Below, in pieces: positions 1 to 5,950 of a DNA stretch of 8,796 bases. Source of the DNA: Rhodoferax sp. (GTDB taxonomy: Bacteria > Pseudomonadota > Gammaproteobacteria > Burkholderiales > Burkholderiaceae_C); contig JAIFMA010000062.1 of assembly GCA_020048795.1 (NCBI GenBank), positions 1-8,796 on the forward strand, in the 5' to 3' direction. The number at the start of each line of letters is the position of its first letter. Within the stretch, counting starts at the first letter, position 1. The translations under genes were made by a program, and so were the position numbers. Below the pieces are notes generated by a model. It was not told the origin of the DNA and ran no database searches. It saw nothing but the letters and a program-made list of their open reading frames with translations.

Positions 1-196
1 CATCATTGGTCGGGTTCATGATGCGGGTGTAGATGTTGCCGGCCACTTTCAGGTCAAACAGATCGGCACCATGCTGGGCGCTGTCAAAGGCATAAGCGGC
101 GGTCTGGTAGATCGGCACCGCTGCAGCCTTGGTGGTGGGGTCGGGCGAGTAGCCCGCGTGGACCGATTTGGTTTCAAATTTCCAGGTTTGGGACAT
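1..196 (-). CDS. metY: O-acetylhomoserine sulfhydrylase / aminocarboxypropyltransferase, N-terminal part (cut by window edge)
   Basis: Only the first 65 codons are in the window; the gene runs off the left edge. The translation begins MSQTWKFETKSVHAGYSPDP and continues through VPIYQTAAYAF and GNIYTRIMNPTN. This is the N-terminus of the Cys/Met-metabolism PLP-dependent enzyme family, and the wording fits the O-acetylhomoserine sulfhydrylase branch best. The Y56-T57-R58 motif matches the Tyr/Arg pair that in this family binds the PLP phosphate of the neighbouring subunit. The enzyme makes homocysteine from O-acetylhomoserine and sulfide in the cytoplasm. The ATG at 196 is supported by a Shine-Dalgarno GAGGAA six bases upstream. 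It lies downstream of the two SnoaL-like genes on the same strand, but a 165-bp gap suggests its own promoter. The PLP lysine is outside the window, so integrity of the full gene cannot be judged. Confidence 0.85.
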   Translation of the reverse strand, partial: MSQTWKFETKSVHAGYSPDPTTKAAAVPIYQTAAYAFDSAQHGADLFDLKVAGNIYTRIMNPTND

Positions 197-202
197 GACT
201 TA

Positions 203-208
203 TTCCTC
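203..208 (-). promoter_or_regulatory. Ribosome binding site of metY
   Basis: On the minus strand the sequence reads GAGGAA, followed by six bases (TAAGTC) and the ATG at 196. This is a near-ideal Shine-Dalgarno and fixes the metY start. Confidence 0.75.
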
Positions 209-243
209 AGTGATCGTTGTGAAGCAAGACTAACAGTGACAAG

Positions 244-259
244 TATGCTTCAAAGCATA
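244..259. promoter_or_regulatory. Perfect 7-bp inverted repeat upstream of metY (candidate operator)
   Basis: TATGCTT, a 2-base spacer CA, then AAGCATA form a perfect palindromic arrangement 48 bases upstream of the metY start. The compact AT-rich form is typical of a dimeric repressor or activator site. It sits in the only sizeable non-coding gap on this side (197-361). I do not recognise the binding protein, and no convincing -35/-10 pair could be placed around it. A role in sulfur or methionine control of metY is inferred from position only. Confidence 0.4.
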
Positions 260-361
260 TCGTCCGCTGTTTATGTGTTGCTAAACAAGGCCATGGCCCT
301 GACTCCGGGCGCTTGGGTCCAAAATTTCATGTCGGAACCTGAAGAATGCTGCGGCAATGGG

Positions 362-784
362 TCAGCCTTTGAGCTGCTTGATGCCGGTGGCCCAGTCTTC
401 CAGGTGATGCACACGCACAATCTGGCCGTTGTCGATTTCGTGGATGTCGGTGGTGTCGATCTTGAACGACTTGCTGCCATCCAACTCCAGGCCCATGAAG
501 CTGCCCTTGGGCGAGCCGGTGGCCACCGAGCGCACCACAACTTTTTTGCCGTCCACGCCAATCACCAGGTCTTTGGGCTCCCATACCAGGTTGGGGATGA
601 GCTGCCAGAAAAAGCCCACTTGCCTGATCAGCGTGGCTTTGTCCTTGATTTCCTGGCTGTTGATCGACTGAAAGCTGTCGGCCAGAATTTTTTCCAGCAC
701 CGCCGCAGGGGTGGTCTCTTGATTGACCGTCAGCGCCTGCCGGTAAAACGGCGCCACGATGGCGTGTACTTCGTCATGGGTCAT
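362..784 (-). CDS. SnoaL-like (NTF2-fold) protein, cytoplasmic member of a tandem pair
   Basis: The product is 140 residues with no signal peptide. Its pattern fits the SnoaL-like polyketide-cyclase/ester-cyclase group of NTF2-fold proteins: an N-terminal helix with IVAPFY (9-14), a central QVGFFWQLIPNLVW stretch (55-68), and C-terminal strands with DIHEIDNG (113-120) and HHLEDW (126-131). His/Asp residues in the last two motifs usually line the pocket of such proteins. The substrate cannot be read from sequence, and the fold is also used by dehydratases, isomerases and non-enzymatic binders. The open frame extends upstream to 904, but those codons overlap the neighbouring gene. The ATG at 784 has a GGAG six bases upstream, so it was chosen. 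It is a clear paralogue of the upstream gene ending at 813, 28 bp away, and the two are probably co-transcribed. Confidence 0.8.
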   Translation of the reverse strand: MTHDEVHAIVAPFYRQALTVNQETTPAAVLEKILADSFQSINSQEIKDKATLIRQVGFFWQLIPNLVWEPKDLVIGVDGKKVVVRSVATGSPKGSFMGLELDGSKSFKIDTTDIHEIDNGQIVRVHHLEDWATGIKQLKG

Positions 785-790
785 GGTGTT

Positions 791-794
791 CTCC
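791..794 (-). promoter_or_regulatory. Ribosome binding site deciding the start of the cytoplasmic SnoaL-like gene
   Basis: Minus-strand GGAG, then six bases (AACACC), then the ATG at 784. It supports 784 over the upstream in-frame ATG at 904, which would give a 40-residue extension lying inside the preceding gene. Confidence 0.65.
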
Positions 795-812
795 GAACGG
801 TGGGTTGAAAAA

Positions 813-1313
813 TCATTTGGCCGAGAGCTGGCGCAAGGCACCGGCCCAGTCTTCCACGTGGTGCGCGGTGATGGCCCGGCCGTTCTGGATGGTGTGGATG
901 TCAATGGTCATGATCTTGAAGCTCTTGCCGCCGGGTGGCACGCCAAACAACGGGCCCACCGGCGTGCCGCTGGCTTCGCTGCGCACGATGATGCGGTTGC
1001 CGTCAACCAGCACGTCCTTGATGTCCCACTTCAGGTCAGGAATCAGCTTGCCAAAACCGCCCACCTGCGCAACAAAGCCGTCGCGGCCCTTGAAGTCGGT
1101 TTCGCTGGAATACGACTTCCAGTCAGGCGACAAGGCCTGCTCGGACAAAGCCTTGAGGTCTTTGGTGGCGGGTTGGTTGAGCATGTCGTAAAACGGGGCG
1201 ATCTGCTTGCGCGCTTGTTCCGTGGTCATGGATTGCGCCCAGGCGGAGGTGACGGCAAGGGCGGCAAGCGCCAGGGCGGCGGCACGTGGGCATCGGCAAG
1301 TGAGCTGTGGCAT
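813..1313 (-). CDS. Exported SnoaL-like (NTF2-fold) protein with signal peptide
   Basis: The product is 166 residues. Residues 1-26 form a Sec-type signal peptide: an Arg-containing start (MPQLTCRCPR), a hydrophobic Ala/Leu core, and a likely signal peptidase I site AWA|QS after residue 26. The mature part is a SnoaL-like domain with IAPFYD (38-43), QVGGFGKLIPDLKW (83-96), GKSFKI (129-134), DIHTIQNG (138-145) and HHVEDW (151-156). It matches the downstream 140-residue protein motif for motif over the whole domain. The periplasmic location is a prediction; no lipobox cysteine lies at the cleavage site, so it should be soluble. The frame is open to 1514, but the ATG at 1313 gives the signal peptide and has an AAGGA five bases upstream. 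It is divergent from the AraC-type gene at 1405, which probably controls it. The function is unknown. Confidence 0.8.
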   Translation of the reverse strand: MPQLTCRCPRAAALALAALAVTSAWAQSMTTEQARKQIAPFYDMLNQPATKDLKALSEQALSPDWKSYSSETDFKGRDGFVAQVGGFGKLIPDLKWDIKDVLVDGNRIIVRSEASGTPVGPLFGVPPGGKSFKIMTIDIHTIQNGRAITAHHVEDWAGALRQLSAK

Positions 1314-1404
1314 GGTGATCCTTATCAGAGTGGGTGAATGAAAAAAAAGGGGATGCCAAAGTTTCCCGCATCGCAGCCACGCGCACGAGGTCAAATCCGG
1401 ACTG
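1314..1404. promoter_or_regulatory. Divergent intergenic region between the SnoaL-like pair and the araC-type regulator
   Basis: These 91 bp must carry the promoters of both directions unless they lie inside the coding starts. No strong -35/-10 pair is visible on either strand. On the minus strand there is a TTTGAC element but no good -10 behind it, as would be expected of an activator-dependent promoter. The region also holds a run of eight A (1341-1348; T on the minus strand), preceded in the minus direction by a weak 5-bp stem (GATGC at 1372-1368 with GCATC at 1356-1352). The AraC binding site is expected here, but I could not identify direct repeats by eye. Confidence 0.4.
1319..1323 (-). 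promoter_or_regulatory. Ribosome binding site deciding the start of the exported SnoaL-like gene
   Basis: Minus-strand AAGGA, a five-base spacer (TCACC), then the ATG at 1313. Together with the signal peptide that begins there, it selects this start over the ATG at 1514, which lies inside the divergent regulator gene. Confidence 0.7.
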
Positions 1405-2388
1405 ATGATGATGAAAATCGGACAAAATCTTGCCATGACCAAGACACCCGGCATCACCAGCGTGGGCTTTAACCCGCCGCGCGACACGCGCCTGGGTGTC
1501 GAGGCCATGACCATTGCCGAATTGCGCCAGCGCGCCCCGGCGCAGCACTTTGAAAAGCTGCAGCGGGCTGACTTTTACCGCCTCCTCGGGGTGCTTGAAG
1601 GGCACACCCGGCCGATGGTTGATTTTTCCGGTTTTGCGGCTCAGGCCGGCGACTGGCTGCTGGTGCGTCCGGGCCAGGTTTTTCGCTACGACTTCTCGCA
1701 ACCCTGGGGCGGCTGGCTGCTGGTGTTTCGCCCTGACAGCTTGAGCGCAGCAGGCGGCAGCCGCGCGGTGAATCAGTTTGACCTGCTGCGAAGCGTCGAA
1801 GACCTGGCCTGTCTGCGGTCGCTGTCGGCTGATCAGCACGACTGGATGCAGCGCAGCCTGCAGCAGGTGCAGCACGACACAGCCCTGACCGACGATGTGG
1901 CGCTGCGCAACGAGTTGCTGCGCCTTCAACTGGCCAGCACGCTGCTGCGCTTGTCCATGTGGCAATCGCCCGGTGCCGGGTTGGGCGATTGCCAGTTGGC
2001 CGAGCAGGCCAACTTCAGGCGCTTTCGCCACCTGCTGGACCGCGACTTCGCCACCCGCCACCAGGTGCAGCACTATGCCAGCGCCCTGGGCATGAGTGAA
2101 AAAACCTTAAGCCGGGTGTGTCTGGCCGTAGCCGGTGTGCCTGCCAAAGCCGTGATCAACCAGCGCCTGGTGCTACAGGCCAAGCGTTTGCTGGCCCACA
2201 CCACCCTGGCGGTTCAGGCCATTGGCCACGAATTGGGCTTTGAGGAGGCGACCAATTTCGTGAAATTCTTCCGCAAGGACGCGGGCATGACACCGTTGGC
2301 TTTTCGGGCATCGCAGCGACCCGATGGAGGCGACCGCACCAGCAGCGGGCACATGGCGACTCTGGAAGTGGCAGCAAGAAACCGGTGA
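1405..2388 (+). CDS. AraC-family transcriptional regulator
   Basis: The product is 327 residues from the first ATG. The C-terminal 110 residues form an AraC/XylS DNA-binding domain: a first helix-turn-helix at about 219-240 (ASALGMSEKTLSRV), a second at about 268-290 (AIGHELGFEEATNFVKFFRK), and the family signature GMTPLAFR at 294-301. The N-terminal half (about 40-130) has the strand-rich, cupin-like look of an AraC effector-binding domain (GDWLLVRPGQVFRYDF). The ligand is unknown. The start is uncertain: three consecutive ATGs stand at 1405, 1408 and 1411, and another in frame at 1435. None has a strong Shine-Dalgarno; a GAGG is 14 bases before 1405. The gene is divergent from the two SnoaL-like genes and convergent with the cytosine deaminase gene, 13 bp away. 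Control of the SnoaL-like pair is inferred from arrangement. Confidence 0.9.
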   Translation: MMMKIGQNLAMTKTPGITSVGFNPPRDTRLGVEAMTIAELRQRAPAQHFEKLQRADFYRLLGVLEGHTRPMVDFSGFAAQAGDWLLVRPGQVFRYDFSQPWGGWLLVFRPDSLSAAGGSRAVNQFDLLRSVEDLACLRSLSADQHDWMQRSLQQVQHDTALTDDVALRNELLRLQLASTLLRLSMWQSPGAGLGDCQLAEQANFRRFRHLLDRDFATRHQVQHYASALGMSEKTLSRVCLAVAGVPAKAVINQRLVLQAKRLLAHTTLAVQAIGHELGFEEATNFVKFFRKDAGMTPLAFRASQRPDGGDRTSSGHMATLEVAARNR

Positions 2389-2408
2389 TCTGCCGGACCG
2401 ATCAGCGG
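2382..2408. terminator. Inverted repeat at the convergent araC/codA junction, possible bidirectional terminator
   Basis: CCGGTGATC (2382-2390) pairs with GATCAGCGG (2400-2408) with one mismatch over nine positions, around a nine-base loop. It spans the stop codons of both converging genes, the usual place for a shared terminator. There is no T-run on either side, so it is not a classical intrinsic terminator. Confidence 0.3.
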
Positions 2409-3676
2409 GTCTGAAACGATGTCTGCACCGGCCGCCCGACCAGGTGCAATTGCGTGCTGGCTGGCGCTGACTCGGCCAGCAGCACGCCCCGGCGAAACAC
2501 TTTCAACCGGTTGGCGCGCAGGCGCAGGGCTTCCACCGGGTCACGCGCCTGCAGCAGCACAAAATCGGCGTTACAGCCCGCTGCCAGTCCGTAATTTTCC
2601 AGCCCCATGACGCGTGCGGCATTGACGGTGACGGCGTCAAAACACTGGCGCATGGCGCTCTGGCTGGTCATTTGCGCCACGTGCAGGCCCATGTGGGCGA
2701 CTTCCAGCATGTCGCCGCTGCCCAGGCTGTACCAGGGGTCCATCACGCAGTCGTGGCCAAACGCCACGTTGATGCCGGCGGCCAACAATTCGGGCACGCG
2801 CGTCATGCCACGGCGTTTGGGGTAGCTGTCGTGGCGGCCTTGCAGCGTGATGTTGATCAGCGGGTTGGCCACCGCGTGCAACTGGGCCTCGGCCATCAGG
2901 GCGATGAGCTTGCTGACATAGTAGTTGTCCATGCTGTGCATGCTGGTCAGGTGCGAGCCGGTCACCCGGCCGCACAGCCCCAGGCGCTGGGTCTCAAATG
3001 CCAGCGTTTCAACATGGCGCGACTGCGGGTCGTCCGACTCATCACAATGCATGTCCACCCGCAAACCGCGCTCGGCCGCTATCTCGCACAGCAGTTTGAC
3101 GCTGGCCGCCCCGTCTGCCATGGTGCGCTCGAAGTGCGGAATGCCACCGACCACATCCACACCCTGGTCCAGCGCGCGTTTGAGCTGGTCCAGCGCGCCG
3201 GGGGCACGCAGCACACCGTCCTGCGGAAAAGCCACCAGTTGCAGGTCGATGTAAGGTGCCACCTGCCGCTTGACGTGCAGCAGCGCATCGACGGCCAGCA
3301 GCCGCGCATCACACACATCGACATGGGTGCGAATCGCCAGCAAGCCCTTGGCCACCGCCCAGTCGCAATAGGCCAGGGCGCGCTCAACCAGTGCCTGCTG
3401 GGTCAGCAGGGGTTTGAGTTCGCCCCACAGCGCGATGCCTTCAAGCAGCGTGCCCGACTGGTTGACGCGTGGCAGGCCGTAGCTGAGCGTGGCATCCATG
3501 TGAAAGTGGGCATCCACAAACGGCGGGCTGAGCAAAAAGCCCTGGGCATCGACCGTTTGAAGCGCTGGCGCGTTCAGCGCCGCGGTCACTTCAACGATTT
3601 TTCCGCCGCGCACGGCCACTGACATATGGCAACGCCCGTCAGGCAGCGCGGCATTTTGAATCAACAGATCAAGCAT
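2402..3676 (-). CDS. codA: Cytosine deaminase-type amidohydrolase (CodA family)
   Basis: At 424 residues it is close to E. coli CodA (about 427) and shares its landmarks: VDAHFHMD (54-61), NQSGTLLEGI (72-81), RTHVDV (116-121), DLQLVAFPQ (144-152), HCDESDD (210-216), SHLTSMHS (241-248), LQGRHDSYPKRRG (278-290) and GHDCVMDPWYSLG (307-319). The predicted metal and catalytic residues H57, H59, Q152, H210, E213, H242 and D309 are all present. CodA deaminates cytosine to uracil in the cytoplasm for pyrimidine salvage. Residue 310 is Cys where E. coli has Asp314, which may shift specificity, so a related pyrimidine or triazine could be the true substrate. The start at 3676 agrees with the family N-terminus, but its Shine-Dalgarno is weak (GAG nine bases upstream). 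No codB permease is adjacent. It follows the GGDEF-EAL gene on the same strand after 91 bp. Confidence 0.87.
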   Translation of the reverse strand: MLDLLIQNAALPDGRCHMSVAVRGGKIVEVTAALNAPALQTVDAQGFLLSPPFVDAHFHMDATLSYGLPRVNQSGTLLEGIALWGELKPLLTQQALVERALAYCDWAVAKGLLAIRTHVDVCDARLLAVDALLHVKRQVAPYIDLQLVAFPQDGVLRAPGALDQLKRALDQGVDVVGGIPHFERTMADGAASVKLLCEIAAERGLRVDMHCDESDDPQSRHVETLAFETQRLGLCGRVTGSHLTSMHSMDNYYVSKLIALMAEAQLHAVANPLINITLQGRHDSYPKRRGMTRVPELLAAGINVAFGHDCVMDPWYSLGSGDMLEVAHMGLHVAQMTSQSAMRQCFDAVTVNAARVMGLENYGLAAGCNADFVLLQARDPVEALRLRANRLKVFRRGVLLAESAPASTQLHLVGRPVQTSFQTR

Positions 3677-3702
3677 GATGGAGACTCACAAAAATGCTTC
3701 CC

Positions 3703-3751
3703 TATTTGTAGCTTCCAGCGCAATCGGGATAAGGGCTAGAGCCGAAAAATA
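3703..3751. repeat. Probable degenerate copy of a short Comamonadaceae intergenic sequence
   Basis: Within the 91-bp gap between codA and the GGDEF-EAL gene, the plus strand reads TAGCTTCCAGCGCAAT followed by GATAAGGGCTAGAGCC. From memory, very similar strings (AGCTTCCAGCGC..., AATAAGGGCTAGAG...) occur between many genes in Comamonadaceae genomes. The copy here is short and has no strong hairpin, apart from the small GGCT-AG-AGCC dyad. The call rests on recall; only one copy is in the window. Confidence 0.4.
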
Positions 3752-3767
3752 TGTGAAAGTATCGGAT

Positions 3768-5930
3768 TCAGCCGGGATCCGGCAGCGGCTCTGGCGACGA
3801 CCAGGCCGGATCGGGTTGCCACTGGGCCACCCAGGGCGGCAGATCCCGCGCTGGCATGGGCCGGGCAATGCCAAACCCTTGGGCCAGGTCACAGCCGAGT
3901 TTGAGCAACAGCACGCCGTGGGCAATGGTCTCGACACCTTCGGCGATGACCTGCCGATGAAACGCCCGTGCCAAACCGATCATGCCCTCCAGAATGGTCA
4001 GGTCATCCTGATCCACCAGCATGTCGCGCACGAAACTCTGGTCCATTTTGAGAATCGCCACCGGCAAGCGGTTCAGACAAGTCAATGACGAGTAGCCGGT
4101 GCCAAAGTCGTCCAGGGCAAAGACAACTCCCATCGCACTGCATTGCTGAATGACTTGGGCCACACCGGCAATGTCATCGAGCGCGCTGGCTTCCCGCACT
4201 TCAATTTCAAGGCTACCCGGTTTGACTTTGGGATGCCTGTCCAACATCTCGCGCAACCGCTGGACAAAGTCGATCTGTAGCAGCTGACGCCCACCCACGT
4301 TGACGCTTATCGGCAGCTCGAAACCCTGGTCCTGCCAGGTGTCCATCTGCGCCAGCGCGGTTTCGATCACCCACTCACCCAGATCAATGGCCACCGGGTG
4401 GTTTTCAACGGTTGGCAAAAACGAGGCCGGCATTTGCAGGCCCTGTTCCGGGTGCTGCCAGCGCACCAGTGCTTCAGCCCCGATGACTTGCCCGGTACGC
4501 ATATTCACTTTGGGCTGGTAGTGCAACATCAATTCGCCGGACGACAAGGCCTTGCGGATGCGTTTGATGCTGTCGTGGTGGCTGCGCAGGCCGCTGTTCT
4601 GGGCGTTTTCAAACACATGAAAACGGTTTCTGCCAGCCAACTTGGCCTGGTACATGGCCAGATCGGCCTGGCGCAGCAACTGGTCGACATCGATGTCGAT
4701 GGTTTGCGGATAAAACGTCACACCCAGGCTGGCCGACACCCGCAAGTCCACATTGACCAACTGCACCGGCAGCGAAGCGGCTTCAAGCAGGCGGGTGAGC
4801 AGGGGCATGCTCGAGGCGGTATCGTCCATGTCGGGCAACACTGCGACAAATTCGTCGCCACCCACGCGTGCCAGCGTGTCACCCTCGCGCAGTGCCCGCT
4901 TCATTCGCTTGGCCAGGGTCATCAGCAGCAGATCACCGGCCTCATGGCCATGTGTGTCATTGATGAGCTTGAAGCCGTCCAGATCGAGAAAAATCACCGC
5001 CAGCTGCTGGCCGCGGCGTACTGATTGCATCATCGCCTGACGCAACCGGTCTCCCAGCAACACCCGGTTGGGCAGCCCGGTCAAAACATCGTAATGCGCA
5101 ATGTGATCGAGCTCTTTTTGCCGCTCTTTGTAGTCGGTGATATCCGAGAACTGAGCCACATAGTTTTGCGCCTGGCCGTGGGCATCAAAAACCGTGGTGA
5201 TGGTGAGCATTTCGGCAAAAACATCACCGCTCTTGCGGTGGTTCCAGATTTCGCCATACCAATGCCCCTGGCTGGTGAGCCGTTCCCACATGTTCTGGTA
5301 GAACTCTTTGGACTGTCGCCCCGAGCTCAGGAAGCTCGGGTTCCGGCCCACCGCCTCGTCATGGCTGAAGCCGGTGATGCGGGTGAACGCCTCATTGACA
5401 TCGATGATGTCACCATTGAGTTTGGTGATGATGACACCTTCGCGGGCGCTGGAGAACACACCGGCGCTGAGCTGCAACCTGGCCTGCGCGAGTTTGCGTA
5501 CCGTGATTTCATCAGCCAGCTGGTCGCGCTGGGTCATCACCTGACGACGCAATTGCTCACGCTCAAGCAGGTTGTGAATGCGTTGGCGCGCTGTTTCCAC
5601 CTGAATCGGTTTGGTGATGTAGTCGGCCGCGCCCAGGGCCAAGCCCTTGATCTCGGAATCGAGCTCGTCTAAGGCGGTGACAAAAATCAGCGGAATATTG
5701 TGCAGCGAAGGCTCGGCCTTGAGCCGCTGACAGGTTTCAAACCCGTCCATATCGGGCATCATGATGTCCAGCAAAATGAGGTCGGGCGGATTTTGCAGCG
5801 CCAGCTGAATGCCCATCTCGCCAGATGTGGCGATCTGCAGGTCAAATTCATCTTTCAACGCCGCCCCCAGGGTCAACAGGTTGGCCGGGGTGTCATCGAT
5901 GGCGAGGATTGTTGGTTTGGGATTTTCCAT
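3768..5930 (-). CDS. Response regulator with PAS, diguanylate cyclase (GGDEF) and c-di-GMP phosphodiesterase (EAL) domains
   Basis: The product is 720 residues and complete. Residues 5-122 form a receiver domain with acidic pocket D12-D13, phospho-acceptor D55 (LLDIMMPDMDG), T85 and K107. A short coiled-coil linker leads to a PAS domain (about 155-270). The GGDEF domain (about 275-440) has GGDEF at 357-361 and an RxxD inhibitory site (R348-D351) five residues before it. The EAL domain (about 452-700) keeps E486 of EAL, N544, E580, D607-D608 of DDFGTGYSSL, K628, E664 and Q684. Both enzymatic domains therefore look intact, so the protein could make and degrade cyclic di-GMP, with the net direction set by phosphorylation and the PAS signal. 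No membrane segment or signal peptide is seen. It starts 20 bp after the stop of the hybrid kinase gene, so that kinase is the likely partner. Its Shine-Dalgarno is weak, which suggests translation linked to the upstream gene. Confidence 0.93.
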   Translation of the reverse strand: MENPKPTILAIDDTPANLLTLGAALKDEFDLQIATSGEMGIQLALQNPPDLILLDIMMPDMDGFETCQRLKAEPSLHNIPLIFVTALDELDSEIKGLALGAADYITKPIQVETARQRIHNLLEREQLRRQVMTQRDQLADEITVRKLAQARLQLSAGVFSSAREGVIITKLNGDIIDVNEAFTRITGFSHDEAVGRNPSFLSSGRQSKEFYQNMWERLTSQGHWYGEIWNHRKSGDVFAEMLTITTVFDAHGQAQNYVAQFSDITDYKERQKELDHIAHYDVLTGLPNRVLLGDRLRQAMMQSVRRGQQLAVIFLDLDGFKLINDTHGHEAGDLLLMTLAKRMKRALREGDTLARVGGDEFVAVLPDMDDTASSMPLLTRLLEAASLPVQLVNVDLRVSASLGVTFYPQTIDIDVDQLLRQADLAMYQAKLAGRNRFHVFENAQNSGLRSHHDSIKRIRKALSSGELMLHYQPKVNMRTGQVIGAEALVRWQHPEQGLQMPASFLPTVENHPVAIDLGEWVIETALAQMDTWQDQGFELPISVNVGGRQLLQIDFVQRLREMLDRHPKVKPGSLEIEVREASALDDIAGVAQVIQQCSAMGVVFALDDFGTGYSSLTCLNRLPVAILKMDQSFVRDMLVDQDDLTILEGMIGLARAFHRQVIAEGVETIAHGVLLLKLGCDLAQGFGIARPMPARDLPPWVAQWQPDPAWSSPEPLPDPG

Positions 5931-5950
5931 GGGGCTTCAGGATAACAGGG

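Noticed and set aside
289..298. Perfect 10-bp palindrome GGCCATGGCC between the cytoplasmic SnoaL-like gene and metY
   Set aside because: There is no loop or T-run and such short GC palindromes are frequent by chance; there is no support for a terminator or operator.
71..808. Plus-strand open frame of 245 codons
   Set aside because: It overlaps both the metY N-terminus and the cytoplasmic SnoaL-like gene in antisense. Both of those have family-like translations and good ribosome binding sites.
785..904. N-terminal extension of the cytoplasmic SnoaL-like protein to an ATG at 904
   Set aside because: The extra 40 residues overlap the end of the upstream gene and look like shadow sequence, while the ATG at 784 has a well-placed GGAG.
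1123..2073. Minus-strand open frame of 316 codons across the araC/SnoaL-like junction
   Set aside because: It is antisense to the AraC regulator and out of frame with the exported SnoaL-like gene; it has no domain signature.
2672..3622. Long plus-strand open frame of 316 codons
   Set aside because: It lies entirely antisense to the codA gene, whose translation matches a known family end to end. The plus-strand product is His/Gln/Arg-rich with no recognisable domain, typical of a frame opened by high-GC codon use.
3677..3767. A dedicated sigma-70 promoter for codA in the gap
   Set aside because: Several weak hexamers can be picked (for example TACAAA as a -10), but none pairs with a reasonable -35 at the right distance.
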